64,000 nucleotides of DNA, taken from Prochlorococcus marinus str. SB. Lineage in GTDB: Bacteria > Cyanobacteriota > Cyanobacteriia > PCC-6307 > Cyanobiaceae. The translations under genes and the position numbers were made by a program. This document shows, one piece after another, positions 30,584 through 40,335 of this stretch. The stretch covers positions 434,001-498,000 of the forward strand of contig NZ_JNAS01000002.1 in NCBI RefSeq assembly GCF_000760115.1, read 5' to 3'. Position 1 is the first letter of the stretch. Each line of letters opens with the position of its first letter. The notes below the pieces were generated by a model that had not been told where the DNA came from, did not search any database, and saw only the letters and a program-made list of their open reading frames with translations.

Positions 30584-30666
30584 TTTATAGGATAAATTAT
30601 GTGTTATTTACAATTTAATAAATTAAGTTGCAGTAGGAAGTTTATTGTTAAAAATAAAAATAAACA

Positions 30667-32133
30667 TTGATAATGAAACTTAGAGTAGTAGCAATAATCC
30701 TATTATTATCTTTATTACTTTTTTTGGGTTTTAAAAAAGTTTCTACTAATAAAAATAAGGAACAAAGTACAAATATTGAGCAACTAAATATCTTAAAATA
30801 TGCACCTGAAAACAATAAATTATTATTTATTTCAAATTTAGATAGTTTTAATATCGTTAATAATAATGAAAAGGATAATAATCTAACAAATAAAGATAAC
30901 TTTTTTTTAATAAAAGACTCTATATTAGATTACTTAGGAATAGATCTAGGCAACAATAAATTAGAAGATATCTATAATAATGAACTTATAATCTCAACTT
31001 TTGAAAATAATAAAAAGCTTGAAGATGATATTTTGATTGTTTTTAAAATTAAGCCAGAAAAAACAATAGATGATTTATTAAATTTGCCTAATAAAATAGA
31101 TCAGATTGATGAGATAATTTCAATTAATAGAGAAAACAAAATAAATTTTCTTAACTATATATACCGAACCGACGATCATTATATAATTGCTTCATCAGAT
31201 AAAAAATTAATCAAAAATAGTATTATCTCTAGTGAAAATTTTAAGAAAAAAAAATTTCAATATGAGGGAGAACTTGTTGGACTGAACAATGAAAAAAATA
31301 TATTATTCACAAATAAATTTTTGAAAAGTAAATTTTTTAATAAAGAAATTTTTCCTGAGAATAATGGGGATAAAATTGCTACAATTTTTGACTTTAAAAA
31401 TAAGCAACTAATTTTAAAATCATATTTACTAAATAATAAAAAAAACATTGATATTCTTACTTACGAAAAGTTAATGAATAAAGAGAATAGTAATGAAGAT
31501 AATCCTGAAAATTTAATTTTTTGTGATATGAAAAATTTTGACAAACACCTTTATCCCTTACTAAATGATTTTCAACTAAGTTTTTTTGAAGAGTTTAATC
31601 AAAATAATAATCAAAACATTTTAATTCTCAATTCAAATAAAGATTGGCTTATTACGTTTGAAAAAAATAATGAAGATCAATTTGATTTAAGTGCTTTGAA
31701 AAAGCTAAAAGATTTCAACAAATATACTTTGAAACAAAATGAAGATATTTATTCGATATATTCCAAAGATATTCTTGAAGAAAAAGACGATGTTATAAAA
31801 CAATTATCTTTTGAAAATATCTATTCGATAGAATCAGAAGGTTTACAAATCATAAGTAATAATTTAATTGATGGTAAAGAATTTGAGAAAATATCAAAAA
31901 AATTTTTTAACCTAAAAAGTAATAAAGATCAATCTGCTTTTCTTTATTCAAAAGTTAATATCAAAGATGGTAATTCTAATAAAATTGAATATTTTTCTAA
32001 TTTGCAGGACCTTAATTTTCTCATTAAAAATATTTTAAAAATATCAAATGAAGAATCGCTAGAAATCATAAGTCAATCTATTCCTGAAAAAAATCCAATT
32101 ATTTACAGAGAAACAATATTAAACATTCTTTAA
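30667..32133 (+). CDS. DUF3352-type anchored hypothetical protein
   Basis: 488 residues, from the ATG at 30667 or the next ATG at 30673. A single N-terminal hydrophobic helix (about 4-22, LRVVAIILLLSLLLFLGF) is followed by a long hydrophilic chain extremely rich in Asn, Lys, Ile, Glu and Asp. The layout and scattered motifs fit the cyanobacterial DUF3352 family. It is probably anchored in the membrane with the bulk on the outer or lumenal side. Function unknown. Base composition is more AT-rich than neighbours, which may just reflect weak selection. Confidence 0.65.
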   Translation: MIMKLRVVAIILLLSLLLFLGFKKVSTNKNKEQSTNIEQLNILKYAPENNKLLFISNLDSFNIVNNNEKDNNLTNKDNFFLIKDSILDYLGIDLGNNKLEDIYNNELIISTFENNKKLEDDILIVFKIKPEKTIDDLLNLPNKIDQIDEIISINRENKINFLNYIYRTDDHYIIASSDKKLIKNSIISSENFKKKKFQYEGELVGLNNEKNILFTNKFLKSKFFNKEIFPENNGDKIATIFDFKNKQLILKSYLLNNKKNIDILTYEKLMNKENSNEDNPENLIFCDMKNFDKHLYPLLNDFQLSFFEEFNQNNNQNILILNSNKDWLITFEKNNEDQFDLSALKKLKDFNKYTLKQNEDIYSIYSKDILEEKDDVIKQLSFENIYSIESEGLQIISNNLIDGKEFEKISKKFFNLKSNKDQSAFLYSKVNIKDGNSNKIEYFSNLQDLNFLIKNILKISNEESLEIISQSIPEKNPIIYRETILNIL

Positions 32134-32259
32134 ATTAAATTTATTCAAACAAGCTTCAAAAATAATCATTTTAATTTTTTGCGAAGTTAATATCTTGTGG
32201 TTAATTAAAAATTATTTGACTATCTTTAATCTATAAGTATTTGATATTGAATTAAGCAA

Positions 32260-33405
32260 TTGGATAGTAACAAACTAATTTTAAAACCAGGATTAGAGGG
32301 TGTCCCAGTTACTAATTCATCTATATGTGATATTGACGGCAACAAAGGTAAATTATTGTACAGAGGATATTCCATTGAGGAACTATCCAAAAAAAGCAGT
32401 TTTTTAGAAACCGCTTACCTATTGATTTGGGGTGAATTGCCCACAGCTATTCAACTAAGAGATTTCGAACAAGAAGTTCAGATGCATCGAAGGTTAAGTT
32501 TTAGAGTCAGAGATATGATGAAATGTTTCCCTGCAACTGGTCATCCTATGGATGCTCTTCAATCTAGTGCAGCTTCTTTGGGGCTCTTCTATTCGCGTAG
32601 AGCAATAGATGATCCTAATTACATCTACAACGCAGTCATAAGACTAATAGCAAAAATTCCCACAATGATTGCAGCGTTCCAACTTATTAGAAAAGGACAA
32701 GACCCAATTCAACCTAGAGATGATCTAACTTACTCATCAAATTTTCTTTACATGTTGACTGAAAAAGAACAAGATCCTATAGCCGCAAAAGTTTTTGATA
32801 GATGCTTAATTCTACATGCCGAACATAGTTTAAACGCCAGTACATTTAGCGCTAGAGTGACTGCAAGTACTCTTACAGATCCATATGCTGTCATCGCCTC
32901 TGCAGTAGGAACCTTAGCTGGCCCATTACATGGAGGAGCAAACGAGGATGTGATTGCGATGTTAGAAGAGATTAAAACCCCAGAAAATGCTGGGTCTTTT
33001 TTAGATAATGCAATAAAAAATAAAAGTAAGATAATGGGCTTTGGCCACAGAGAATATAAAGTCAAAGATCCCAGAGCAATAATTCTTCAAAAACTTGCAG
33101 AAGAACTTTTTATTAGATTTGGAGCAGATGAAATGTATGAAGTTGCTAAATCACTTGAGGCAGAGGCAATACCAAGACTTGGACCTAAGGGTATATTCCC
33201 TAACGTAGATTTTTATTCTGGCCTTGTTTATAGAAAACTTGGTATTCCTCGTGATTTATTTACTCCAATTTTTGCCATATCTAGAGTGGCTGGTTGGTTA
33301 GCTCATTGGAGAGAGCAACTTGGAGCAAATAGAATTTTCAGACCATCACAAATCTATACAGGTTCAGCACCAAGAGATTGGATTAGCCTAGAAAACAGAG
33401 AATAA
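32260..33405 (+). CDS. gltA: Citrate synthase
   Basis: 381 residues from a TTG start at 32260. LKPGLEGVPVTNSSICDIDGNKGKLLYRGYSIEEL, HAEHSLNASTFSARV (catalytic His region), GPLHGGANEDV and GFGHREYKVKDPRA identify a type I/short citrate synthase. It condenses oxaloacetate and acetyl-CoA, feeding 2-oxoglutarate for nitrogen assimilation in an organism with a partial or modified TCA cycle. It is followed in the same direction by the ndhA operon after 75 bases. No ATG precedes the conserved N-terminus. Confidence 0.95.
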   Translation: MDSNKLILKPGLEGVPVTNSSICDIDGNKGKLLYRGYSIEELSKKSSFLETAYLLIWGELPTAIQLRDFEQEVQMHRRLSFRVRDMMKCFPATGHPMDALQSSAASLGLFYSRRAIDDPNYIYNAVIRLIAKIPTMIAAFQLIRKGQDPIQPRDDLTYSSNFLYMLTEKEQDPIAAKVFDRCLILHAEHSLNASTFSARVTASTLTDPYAVIASAVGTLAGPLHGGANEDVIAMLEEIKTPENAGSFLDNAIKNKSKIMGFGHREYKVKDPRAIILQKLAEELFIRFGADEMYEVAKSLEAEAIPRLGPKGIFPNVDFYSGLVYRKLGIPRDLFTPIFAISRVAGWLAHWREQLGANRIFRPSQIYTGSAPRDWISLENRE

Positions 33406-33480
33406 TATTTGCAGCTTTTCATAAAAAACACACATATTGTTTGTGAAGAGTTAATCTATTAAGTAAATAACATAAAAATT

Positions 33481-34599
33481 TTGGAATACGGATTAGATCT
33501 CGAATATAGTTTTAATGAATTCTTAAAAGGTTTTGGCCTTTCCAGCGAAATCGCTCATATAATATGGCTCCCTCTTCCTATGCTTTTGGTTTTGGTAGCG
33601 GCAGTTGTTGGCGTTTTAGTAACAGTTTGGCTTGAAAGAAAAATATCTGCTGCTGCTCAACAAAGAATAGGTCCAGAATATGCTGGAGCGCTCGGCGTCC
33701 TCCAACCAATTGCAGATGGTCTTAAGTTACTTGTCAAAGAAGATATTATTCCTGCCAAAGCCGATGGGATACTCTTCACTGCAGGACCTATATTAGTTCT
33801 TGTCCCAGTGATTCTGTCCTGGCTAATTGTTCCTTTTGGACAAAACCTTTTAATAAGTAACGTTGGCATTGGAATTTTCCTATGGATCGCTTTAAGCAGT
33901 ATTCAGCCAATTGGCCTTCTTATGAGCGGATACGCATCAAATAATAAGTATTCTTTATTAGGAGGTTTAAGAGCAGCGGCTCAATCAATAAGTTATGAAA
34001 TACCTTTAGCTTTATCTGTACTCGCTATCGTACTAATGACAAATTCTCTAAGTACTGTTGACATTGTCAACCAACAAAGTGGTGCTGGAATCCTAAGTTG
34101 GAATATATGGAGACAACCAGTTGGTTTTATAGTCTTTTGGATTTGTGCTCTTGCAGAATGTGAGAGACTTCCGTTTGACTTACCCGAAGCTGAAGAAGAA
34201 TTAGTTGCGGGATATCAAACTGAATATGCAGGGATGAAATTCGCATTGTTCTACCTGGGTAGTTACATTAATTTAATTCTTTCCGCTTTATTAGTATCAA
34301 TACTTTATTTGGGAGGTTGGGGTTTTCCTATACCAGTTGAATTAATAGCTAAGTTCCTTAATTTACCTATTAACGCACCCTTTATTCAGGTTTTCACTGC
34401 ATCAATAGGAATTGTAATGACTGTACTGAAAGCATATCTTTTAGTTTTTATTGCAATATTATTACGTTGGACAACTCCTAGAGTAAGAATTGATCAACTC
34501 TTAGATCTAGGATGGAAGTTTCTTCTGCCAATTTCTCTTGCTAATCTTTTGATAACAGCAGTATTAAAACTTGCTTTTCCGCAATTCTTTGGTGGTTAA
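33481..34599 (+). CDS. ndhA: NDH-1 subunit A (NuoH-like)
   Basis: 372 residues from a TTG start. Multi-pass membrane protein with the family landmarks [39 protein letters not shown] and [28 protein letters not shown]. NdhA is the membrane subunit closest to the quinone cavity of NDH-1. It leads the ndhA-ndhI-ndhG-ndhE set, the standard cyanobacterial order. Confidence 0.97.
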   Translation: MEYGLDLEYSFNEFLKGFGLSSEIAHIIWLPLPMLLVLVAAVVGVLVTVWLERKISAAAQQRIGPEYAGALGVLQPIADGLKLLVKEDIIPAKADGILFTAGPILVLVPVILSWLIVPFGQNLLISNVGIGIFLWIALSSIQPIGLLMSGYASNNKYSLLGGLRAAAQSISYEIPLALSVLAIVLMTNSLSTVDIVNQQSGAGILSWNIWRQPVGFIVFWICALAECERLPFDLPEAEEELVAGYQTEYAGMKFALFYLGSYINLILSALLVSILYLGGWGFPIPVELIAKFLNLPINAPFIQVFTASIGIVMTVLKAYLLVFIAILLRWTTPRVRIDQLLDLGWKFLLPISLANLLITAVLKLAFPQFFGG

Positions 34600-34622
34600 A
34601 TTTAAGTAAAAATACTTAAATT
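34599..34622 (+). repeat. Perfect AT-rich hairpin between ndhA and ndhI
   Basis: Arms AATTTAAGTA and TACTTAAATT, 10 bases each and perfectly complementary, flank an AAAA loop right after the ndhA stop. It lies inside an otherwise continuous operon. It has no following T run. It may be an mRNA-processing or stability element, or attenuate reading into ndhI; this is inference from the sequence alone. Confidence 0.45.
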
Positions 34623-34667
34623 CAAAATTATTCCACTAAAATAAAATAACTAAGTAAATTCTTCGAA

Positions 34668-35294
34668 ATGAACAATTTCCTTCAACAAATAAATAGCTAT
34701 ATCAAAGAAGCATTTAATGCTGGCAAATATTTATACAATGGTATATCAGTAACTTTTGATCATCTTCGAAGAAGACCAGTTACTGTTCAATATCCATATG
34801 AAAAATTAATACCCTCTGAAAGATATAGAGGAAGGATACATTATGAATTTGATAAATGTATTGCTTGTGAAGTTTGTGTGAGAGTATGTCCCATAAATCT
34901 CCCAGTAGTTGATTGGGTAATGAATAAAGAAACCAAAAAAAAGGAACTTAGAAATTATTCAATAGATTTTGGAGTTTGTATTTTTTGCGGAAATTGTGTT
35001 GAATATTGCCCAACTAATTGTCTGTCAATGACCGAAGAATATGAACTAGCTACTTTTGACAGACACAATTTAAATTTCGATAATGTCGCACTTGGCAGAC
35101 TACCCACAAATGTTACAACAGATCCTTCAGTTAAACCTCTAAGAGAACTTGCCTATCTTCCTAAAGGTGTCATGGACCCTCATGAAATCCCAGCTTCAGA
35201 TGCAAGAGTTGGTAAATTACCGGAAGAAGTTTATGATTGGATGAGGCCTGAATCCAATGAAAATAAAGATAAAGTTTCTAATCCAAACAATTAA
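34668..35294 (+). CDS. ndhI: NDH-1 subunit I (2x[4Fe-4S] ferredoxin-like)
   Basis: 208 residues. Two CxxCxxCxxxCP clusters: Cys64/67/70/74 and Cys104/107/110/114, binding two [4Fe-4S] centres that pass electrons to quinone within NDH-1. [27 protein letters not shown]-like text and the C-terminal MDPHEIP segment are typical of cyanobacterial NdhI. Second gene of the ndhA-I-G-E set; 68 bases after ndhA, where the hairpin lies. Confidence 0.97.
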   Translation: MNNFLQQINSYIKEAFNAGKYLYNGISVTFDHLRRRPVTVQYPYEKLIPSERYRGRIHYEFDKCIACEVCVRVCPINLPVVDWVMNKETKKKELRNYSIDFGVCIFCGNCVEYCPTNCLSMTEEYELATFDRHNLNFDNVALGRLPTNVTTDPSVKPLRELAYLPKGVMDPHEIPASDARVGKLPEEVYDWMRPESNENKDKVSNPNN

Positions 35295-35307
35295 TTCAGA
35301 TTAATTT

Positions 35308-35907
35308 ATGTCCATTGCCATAACAACACAATTTATTTGTTTTACAGTTTTATCTTTAGTTGTCATTATTGGAGCACTTGGTGTTGTGTTGCTCGAAAGT
35401 ATTGTTTATTCAGCATTTCTGCTTGGTGGAGTTTTCATGAGTGTTGCAGGATTATATCTTCTATTAAATGCAAGTTTTGTTGCTGCAGCTCAAGTTTTAG
35501 TTTATGTGGGTGCAGTGAATGTATTAATAATTTTTGCAATAATGCTAGTCAATAAAAAAGAAGATTTAAAGCCTATTAATGACATTAAATCGAGAAGAGT
35601 TATATCAACATCGATATGTTTAACCCTTCTAAGCCTCTTAATAAGAGTTGATTTGACCAATGTATGGAGCTTATCAAGTCCTCAAAACTCTATTGGAGAA
35701 GAATCAACTATTAGGATTGGAGAACATCTTTTTAGTGATTATTTACTCCCATTTGAAGTAGCTTCAGTCTTACTTTTAATGGCAATGATTGGGGCTATTG
35801 TTTTAGCTAGAAGAGATGTAATGAGTAAAGATATTTCGACTGGACTACCTGTTGATCAAGAGTTAATTGAAAAATCATCAGAACCATTACTTACAAATAA
35901 AAATTAA
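35308..35907 (+). CDS. ndhG: NDH-1 subunit G (NuoJ-like)
   Basis: 199 residues with about five hydrophobic helices and FLLGGVFMSVAGLYLLLNASFVAAAQVLVYVGAVNVLIIFAIM-type sequence split around 36-80, typical of NdhG/NuoJ. The C-terminal region ends with VLARRDVMSKDISTGLP and a polar tail. A membrane subunit of NDH-1. It starts 13 bases after ndhI and precedes ndhE by 18 bases. Confidence 0.95.
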   Translation: MSIAITTQFICFTVLSLVVIIGALGVVLLESIVYSAFLLGGVFMSVAGLYLLLNASFVAAAQVLVYVGAVNVLIIFAIMLVNKKEDLKPINDIKSRRVISTSICLTLLSLLIRVDLTNVWSLSSPQNSIGEESTIRIGEHLFSDYLLPFEVASVLLLMAMIGAIVLARRDVMSKDISTGLPVDQELIEKSSEPLLTNKN

Positions 35908-35925
35908 CCTTTTGTATTTCTTATT

Positions 35926-36246
35926 ATGAATTTAGAATCAATTCCTCTTCAAGCTTTTTTAATAGTTTCTTCAGCACTATTTTGCATTGGTATTTGGGGA
36001 TTATTAAATAGCAGAAATGCAGTCAGAGTTCTTATGAGCATTGAATTAATGCTCAATGCGGTAAATATAAACTTGATGGCGTTTTCTTCCTATATTGATA
36101 ATAATTTAATTCAGGGACAAGTTTTTACAATTTTTGTGATTACTGTTGCTGCCGCAGAAGCAGCCGTTGGATTAGCTATATTGTTATCTCTTTATAGGAA
36201 TAGAGTGACTGTCGATATGGAAAGTTTTAATTTATTAAAATGGTAA
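35926..36246 (+). CDS. ndhE: NDH-1 subunit E (NuoK-like)
   Basis: 106 residues with three transmembrane helices. [31 protein letters not shown] and [20 protein letters not shown] carry the conserved membrane glutamates of NuoK-type proton channels. Last NDH subunit gene of this operon; nadK begins 9 bases after it. Confidence 0.97.
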   Translation: MNLESIPLQAFLIVSSALFCIGIWGLLNSRNAVRVLMSIELMLNAVNINLMAFSSYIDNNLIQGQVFTIFVITVAAAEAAVGLAILLSLYRNRVTVDMESFNLLKW

Positions 36247-36255
36247 AAGCATTAA

Positions 36256-37167
36256 ATGAAACTTTCATTAGTGCTTATTGTATATCGTTCAGATAGTTCT
36301 ATAGCTCAAGAGGCTTCAAAATTCTGTGAAGAAGTTCTCAAAGCAAAAAATATTAAATCAAACAGGATTGAAAGTGATTTTCATAAAGATGAAATTAAAA
36401 AATATTTTTCTAATTCAGAATTCCAACCAAATATTGGCATAGTTCTTGGTGGAGATGGAACCTTCCTGAAATGTGCAAATGCATTAGCTGATTATGATAT
36501 TCCTTTATTGAGTATTAATATTGGAGGTAATTTGGGGTTTCTTACTCAAGAGAAAGAATTTATATTTGACAAATCTTTTATTGAAATCCTTGAAAACGAA
36601 GAATATTTAATTGACTTTCGTAATAGATTAAATTGCAATGTTTATATTGAGGGGAGAAGTTCTGAGAAAAAAATCATAAAAAGCTATAACGCCTTAAATG
36701 ATTTTTATTTTAAATCAGTTGAAGAAGATATTTCTCCGACCAACCAAATACAAATTGAAATAGATAATGAGAAGGTAAATGAGTATAAAGGTGATGGATT
36801 GATTGTAGCTACAACTACGGGTTCAACAGCCTACTCAATGGCTGCAGGAGGTCCAATAGTCCATCCAAGTATAGATGGAATGATTATTAACCCTATATGC
36901 CCAATGAGTTTGGCTAGTAGACCAATCGTCATACCTAATACAAGTACGGTAATCATTAAGCCAGTAAAAAAAAGTAAAGGGGAAATTAAATTATGGACTG
37001 ACGGTTCAAAATGTATGACCATTAAGGAAAATTATTATTGTGAGATCAATAAAGGGAAATCACCCTGCAAAATAATAAAGTTTAAAAAAAGCACAAGTTA
37101 CTATAATACCTTAATAAAAAAACTAGATTGGAAAGGCGATTTGTCTCCAAATAATTTCAAAAATTAA
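36256..37167 (+). CDS. nadK: NAD kinase
   Basis: 303 residues. GGDGTFLK motif with GGDGT at 65-69, then the NALNDFYFK segment and [22 protein letters not shown], the NAD-binding motif of the family. It phosphorylates NAD to NADP. It sits immediately behind ndhE (9 bases) and directly abuts the CYTH gene. Cyanobacteria usually carry two NAD kinases; this would be the one associated with the ndh operon. Confidence 0.95.
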   Translation: MKLSLVLIVYRSDSSIAQEASKFCEEVLKAKNIKSNRIESDFHKDEIKKYFSNSEFQPNIGIVLGGDGTFLKCANALADYDIPLLSINIGGNLGFLTQEKEFIFDKSFIEILENEEYLIDFRNRLNCNVYIEGRSSEKKIIKSYNALNDFYFKSVEEDISPTNQIQIEIDNEKVNEYKGDGLIVATTTGSTAYSMAAGGPIVHPSIDGMIINPICPMSLASRPIVIPNTSTVIIKPVKKSKGEIKLWTDGSKCMTIKENYYCEINKGKSPCKIIKFKKSTSYYNTLIKKLDWKGDLSPNNFKN

Positions 37168-37641
37168 ATGGCCTTTGAGATAGAAAGAAGATTTCTTATA
37201 AAAAATGAAAATTGGAAAGAATTCATAAATAAAAAAGTTTATATTGAACAAGGATATTTTTCCAAAAGTTTAGATGGTTGGATTATTAGGGTAAGGCTTA
37301 TAGGCAAAAACTCTAAAATTACACTTAAAAAACATATCAAGGGTTTTACCAACTTTGAATTTGAATACTCCATTCCACGAAGCGATGCTGAAACAATAAT
37401 GTCAAATCTTTCAAATATAATTAAAAAAGATAGATTCTTTTTAGAAATTGAAAAAAAATCTTGGATTATAGATTGTTTTAAAGAACCTAATTATCCACTT
37501 GAAATTGCAGAAATTGAACTTTCTAATGAAGAGGAAGATTTATTTCTTCCATCTTTCATTTCAAAAGAAATTACTGGGTTGACCCATTACTCCAATTTCA
37601 GTCTCGCTAACAATCCTTTTTCAAAGTGGAAAGAGGACTAA
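37168..37641 (+). CDS. CYTH-domain protein (triphosphate tunnel family)
   Basis: 157 residues. The N-terminal FEIERRFLI is the CYTH ExExK-type motif with Arg in the last position; alternating Lys/Arg and Glu strands such as WIIRVRLIGKNSKITLKKH and EIAEIEL match the tunnel fold. Members hydrolyse or use triphosphates (inorganic tripolyphosphate, ThTP) or make cAMP; activity here is not predicted. The start codon directly follows the nadK stop with no gap, so the two are probably translated together. Confidence 0.8.
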   Translation: MAFEIERRFLIKNENWKEFINKKVYIEQGYFSKSLDGWIIRVRLIGKNSKITLKKHIKGFTNFEFEYSIPRSDAETIMSNLSNIIKKDRFFLEIEKKSWIIDCFKEPNYPLEIAEIELSNEEEDLFLPSFISKEITGLTHYSNFSLANNPFSKWKED

Positions 37642-37731
37642 TTAACAACTTTCAAAGTATCTAGTCAAAGGAACCACTCATCCTTTATATTTTCTTTATA
37701 TTTAAACAAAGTATTTTTTTATTTTCTTCAG

Positions 37732-37878
37732 ATGTATGGTCTTTACGACAAAGAAGGTATATTGAGATTTGTTGATTCAGACAAGGATGCTTGTATCGCA
37801 TACGCTGAACTCTTCGAATTAGAATCTACAAATTATTGTCTAATTGACTTGGCTAATGATAAAAAAAGTAAAGGGTAG
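37732..37878 (+). CDS. Conserved-looking 48-residue hypothetical protein
   Basis: An ATG at 37732 opens MYGLYDKEGILRFVDSDKDACIAYAELFELESTNYCLID and ends LANDKKSKG at TAG 37876-37878. The text is balanced and protein-like, acidic with two Cys, and resembles short hypothetical proteins I recall from picocyanobacteria. It is soluble, with no membrane segment. It lies 90 bases after the CYTH gene and ends only 2 bases from the stop of the convergent LuxR-type gene. Too short for most automatic calls. Function unknown. Confidence 0.7.
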   Translation: MYGLYDKEGILRFVDSDKDACIAYAELFELESTNYCLIDLANDKKSKG

Positions 37879-37880
37879 TA

Positions 37881-38159
37881 CTAATCTTGATCAGAGTCTG
37901 GGAGTGTACAACAATTAAATCCATCTCTACAAATCTTGCCATTGTCCATTGCCCAATTCAAAAGCGCTACTCTGTTTTTAGAACCAGTTTTTGTAAACAT
38001 ATTACTTACATGATTATCAACAGTTCTTTTACTAATAGTTAGTTTTACCGCAATTTCTTGATTTGTAAGCCCATCAGCTACGAGATCAATGATTTCCATC
38101 TCCCTTGCTGAGAGACCCATCATATCAATGTTGTTTACTTCTTCTTCAACCATTTGCAT
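37881..38159 (-). CDS. Small LuxR/NarL-type HTH regulator, PedR-like
   Basis: 92 residues with no receiver domain. The LuxR-type HTH spans about 15-70: LSAREMEIIDLVADGLTNQEIAVKLTISKRTVDNHV. A short tail KICRDGFNCCTLPDSD brings three cysteines (77, 83, 84). Size and tail resemble PedR (Synechocystis Ssl0564), a redox-responding regulator whose cysteine senses electron transport; the match is from memory. It probably acts without phosphorylation. Start ATG 38159 has a second ATG two codons later. Confidence 0.8.
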   Translation of the reverse strand: MQMVEEEVNNIDMMGLSAREMEIIDLVADGLTNQEIAVKLTISKRTVDNHVSNMFTKTGSKNRVALLNWAMDNGKICRDGFNCCTLPDSDQD

Positions 38160-38236
38160 TTAAACAGTTCCTTTTTTATATTAATTAAGTTTAGCAATCT
38201 CAGTACACTTGTTAACCAATTAGGAAACAAAAGCAA

Positions 38237-39127
38237 TTGAAATCAAAACTTCAGCAGACTTTAGAAAAAAGATCTAAGGTAATAACGGCAGAGTTAATGC
38301 CGCCAAGAGGTGGAAGCCCCGTAAGATCTCTTAAGATAGCACAACTTTTGAAAGATAAGGTACATGCTGTTAACATTACCGATGGAAGTAGAGCTGTAAT
38401 GAGAATGTGCAGCTTGGCAATGTCCAAACTACTACTGGAAAATGGGATAGAACCAGTAATGCAAATTTCTTGCAGAGATCGTAATAAAATTGCTTTACAA
38501 TCAGACATTCTGGGAGCAAATGCTTTAGGAATTAGAAACATCTTATGTATTACCGGTGATTCAATAAAAGCTGGGGATCAACAAGATGCCAAGGCCGTAC
38601 ATGAGTTTGAGTCAGTTAGATTGCTTCAACAAATTCAGGCTTTCAATAAAGGAATTGACCCTACTCTAGGAGAACTTTCAGATAAAAAAACATTTATTTT
38701 TGCAGGTTCTGCAGCTGATCCAAATTGCAGAAATAAAAGAAGTCTAGAAAATAGAATGAAAAAGAAAAAAGAGGCTGGAGCTGGATTTATACAAACTCAA
38801 ATGGTTATGGAAAAAGAAAATTTGATCGAGTTTTGTGAAAAGATTAGCAAGCCTCTTGAAATTCCTGTAATTGCAGGTGTATTCCTATTAAAGTCTTACA
38901 AAAACGCTCTCTTTATAAACAAATACGTTCCAGGTGCATACATCCCTGAAAATATCTTAAATCGTCTTAAAGATGCTAAAGAGCCATTACAAGAAGGCAT
39001 TAAAATTGCAGCTGAACAAGCTCATGATTTTATGAATATCGCAAATGGTGTTCATCTAATGGCCGTAAAAGCAGAGCATTTAATTCCTGAGATTATTGAA
39101 AAAGCTAATCTTAGTCTGGAATATTAA
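38237..39127 (+). CDS. metF: Methylenetetrahydrofolate reductase
   Basis: 296 residues from TTG 38237. VITAELMPPRGGSPVRSLKIA, HAVNITDGSRAVMRMCSLAMS, LGIRNILCITGD and GAGFIQTQMVME are typical MetF text. It reduces methylene-THF to methyl-THF for methionine synthesis. The C-terminus overlaps the convergent nucleotidyltransferase gene by 17 bases, one of the longer overlaps in the window. Divergent from the PedR-like gene with 77 bases between starts. Confidence 0.92.
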   Translation: MKSKLQQTLEKRSKVITAELMPPRGGSPVRSLKIAQLLKDKVHAVNITDGSRAVMRMCSLAMSKLLLENGIEPVMQISCRDRNKIALQSDILGANALGIRNILCITGDSIKAGDQQDAKAVHEFESVRLLQQIQAFNKGIDPTLGELSDKKTFIFAGSAADPNCRNKRSLENRMKKKKEAGAGFIQTQMVMEKENLIEFCEKISKPLEIPVIAGVFLLKSYKNALFINKYVPGAYIPENILNRLKDAKEPLQEGIKIAAEQAHDFMNIANGVHLMAVKAEHLIPEIIEKANLSLEY

Positions 39128-40289
39128 TCAAATCAGTACCTAATAATTCCGCCATAGCTTTCTGCTGAGGTGATGGCTCAGTCAAATCAGATCTTCTTGA
39201 ATCTGCTATTAACCAATCTAAAGATGCATCTTGCAAATCAAAATGATCTCCATTTTTCCCAACACAATATTTACCAAACACTAACTTATCCATAAGTCTT
39301 ACACCTTTACCAATTTTAGAATAATCAAAGATAATTGAGTTATCTATAGTTGCGCCCTCGCAAATGCAACAACTTGGTCCAATCATGGAAGGGCCAATAA
39401 TAGTTGCTCCATCCTCGATCCTAGTCATACCTCCTATATAGACAGGCCCAGTAATATTAACCTTTTCCCAGTTAGCCGCTACATTCAAGCCGGTAAAAAC
39501 TCCAGGTTTTATTTCCTTACCTGGTATTTGCACTTGTCTTACCTTACCTTGTAATACATTTCTAATAGCACTCCAATAATCAGGAACTTTTCCAATATCT
39601 ACCCATTCAAAATCCATTGGTAATGCAAAAAATGGTAAATCCAGTTCAACAAGTTTAGGGAAAAGATCAGCTCCAATATCAAATTTCTCTGCTGAAGGTA
39701 TGTAATTAAAAATTTCGGGTTCGAAAAGATAAATTCCTGTATTTATAGAGTCACTTAATGCTTGATCAACTTTTGGCTTTTCCTGAAAAGCCTTTATTCT
39801 CCCATTTTCATCAGAAACTACGACACCATAACTTGATACTTGATCTTTAGTTACCTTCTTTGTTATTAAGCTTGCAATAGCTCCTTTCTGCTTATGTTTT
39901 TTAACAGCTTGAGTTAAATCTAAATCAACTAATGCATCACCACATAAAACAACAAAAGTTTCATCAAAGAAATTTTGAAAATCCTGAATTTTTTTTAATC
40001 CACCTGCGGATCCCAAAGCATCACCTATTAATTCTCCATCTTCAATTCTTCCCTCAAAACTATAAGCAATTTCTACTCCAAATCTTTGCCCATCCCTAAA
40101 ATAATTTTCAATTTCTTCAGCCAGATGAGAAACGTTTACCATTATTTCCTTAAAATTATGTTCTCTTAAAAGTTCCAAGAGAAACTCCATAACAGGTTTT
40201 TGCAAAATCGGAATCATCGGTTTTGGAATAACATGCGTAATAGGCTGAACACGTGTGCCTTTACCTGCCGCAAGTATCATTGCCTTCAT
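39111..40289 (-). CDS. NDP-sugar pyrophosphorylase with left-handed beta-helix tail
   Basis: 392 residues from ATG 40289, chosen because MKAMILAAGKGTRVQPITHVI is the standard beginning of a nucleotidyltransferase; an ATG 23 codons earlier (40358) would add atypical sequence and overlap scpA. The N-terminal catalytic domain has VIPKPMIPILQKP and VVLCGDALVDLDL; the end is a hexapeptide beta-helix (ITGPVYIGGMTRIEDGATIIG and repeats). It makes a nucleotide sugar for envelope polysaccharides or glycosylation; GDP-mannose or dTDP/UDP-glucose type is not decided. Confidence 0.85.
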   Translation of the reverse strand: MKAMILAAGKGTRVQPITHVIPKPMIPILQKPVMEFLLELLREHNFKEIMVNVSHLAEEIENYFRDGQRFGVEIAYSFEGRIEDGELIGDALGSAGGLKKIQDFQNFFDETFVVLCGDALVDLDLTQAVKKHKQKGAIASLITKKVTKDQVSSYGVVVSDENGRIKAFQEKPKVDQALSDSINTGIYLFEPEIFNYIPSAEKFDIGADLFPKLVELDLPFFALPMDFEWVDIGKVPDYWSAIRNVLQGKVRQVQIPGKEIKPGVFTGLNVAANWEKVNITGPVYIGGMTRIEDGATIIGPSMIGPSCCICEGATIDNSIIFDYSKIGKGVRLMDKLVFGKYCVGKNGDHFDLQDASLDWLIADSRRSDLTEPSPQQKAMAELLGTDLINIPD

Positions 40290-40335
40290 AAATTCAAAAC
40301 CATTTTTTAAATTATACGTTATTACTATGAAGCTT

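Noticed and set aside
30667-32133. DUF3352 gene as horizontally acquired because of high AT
   Set aside because: The bias to Asn/Lys/Ile codons fits weak constraint in an AT-rich genome; neighbours and spacing are ordinary.
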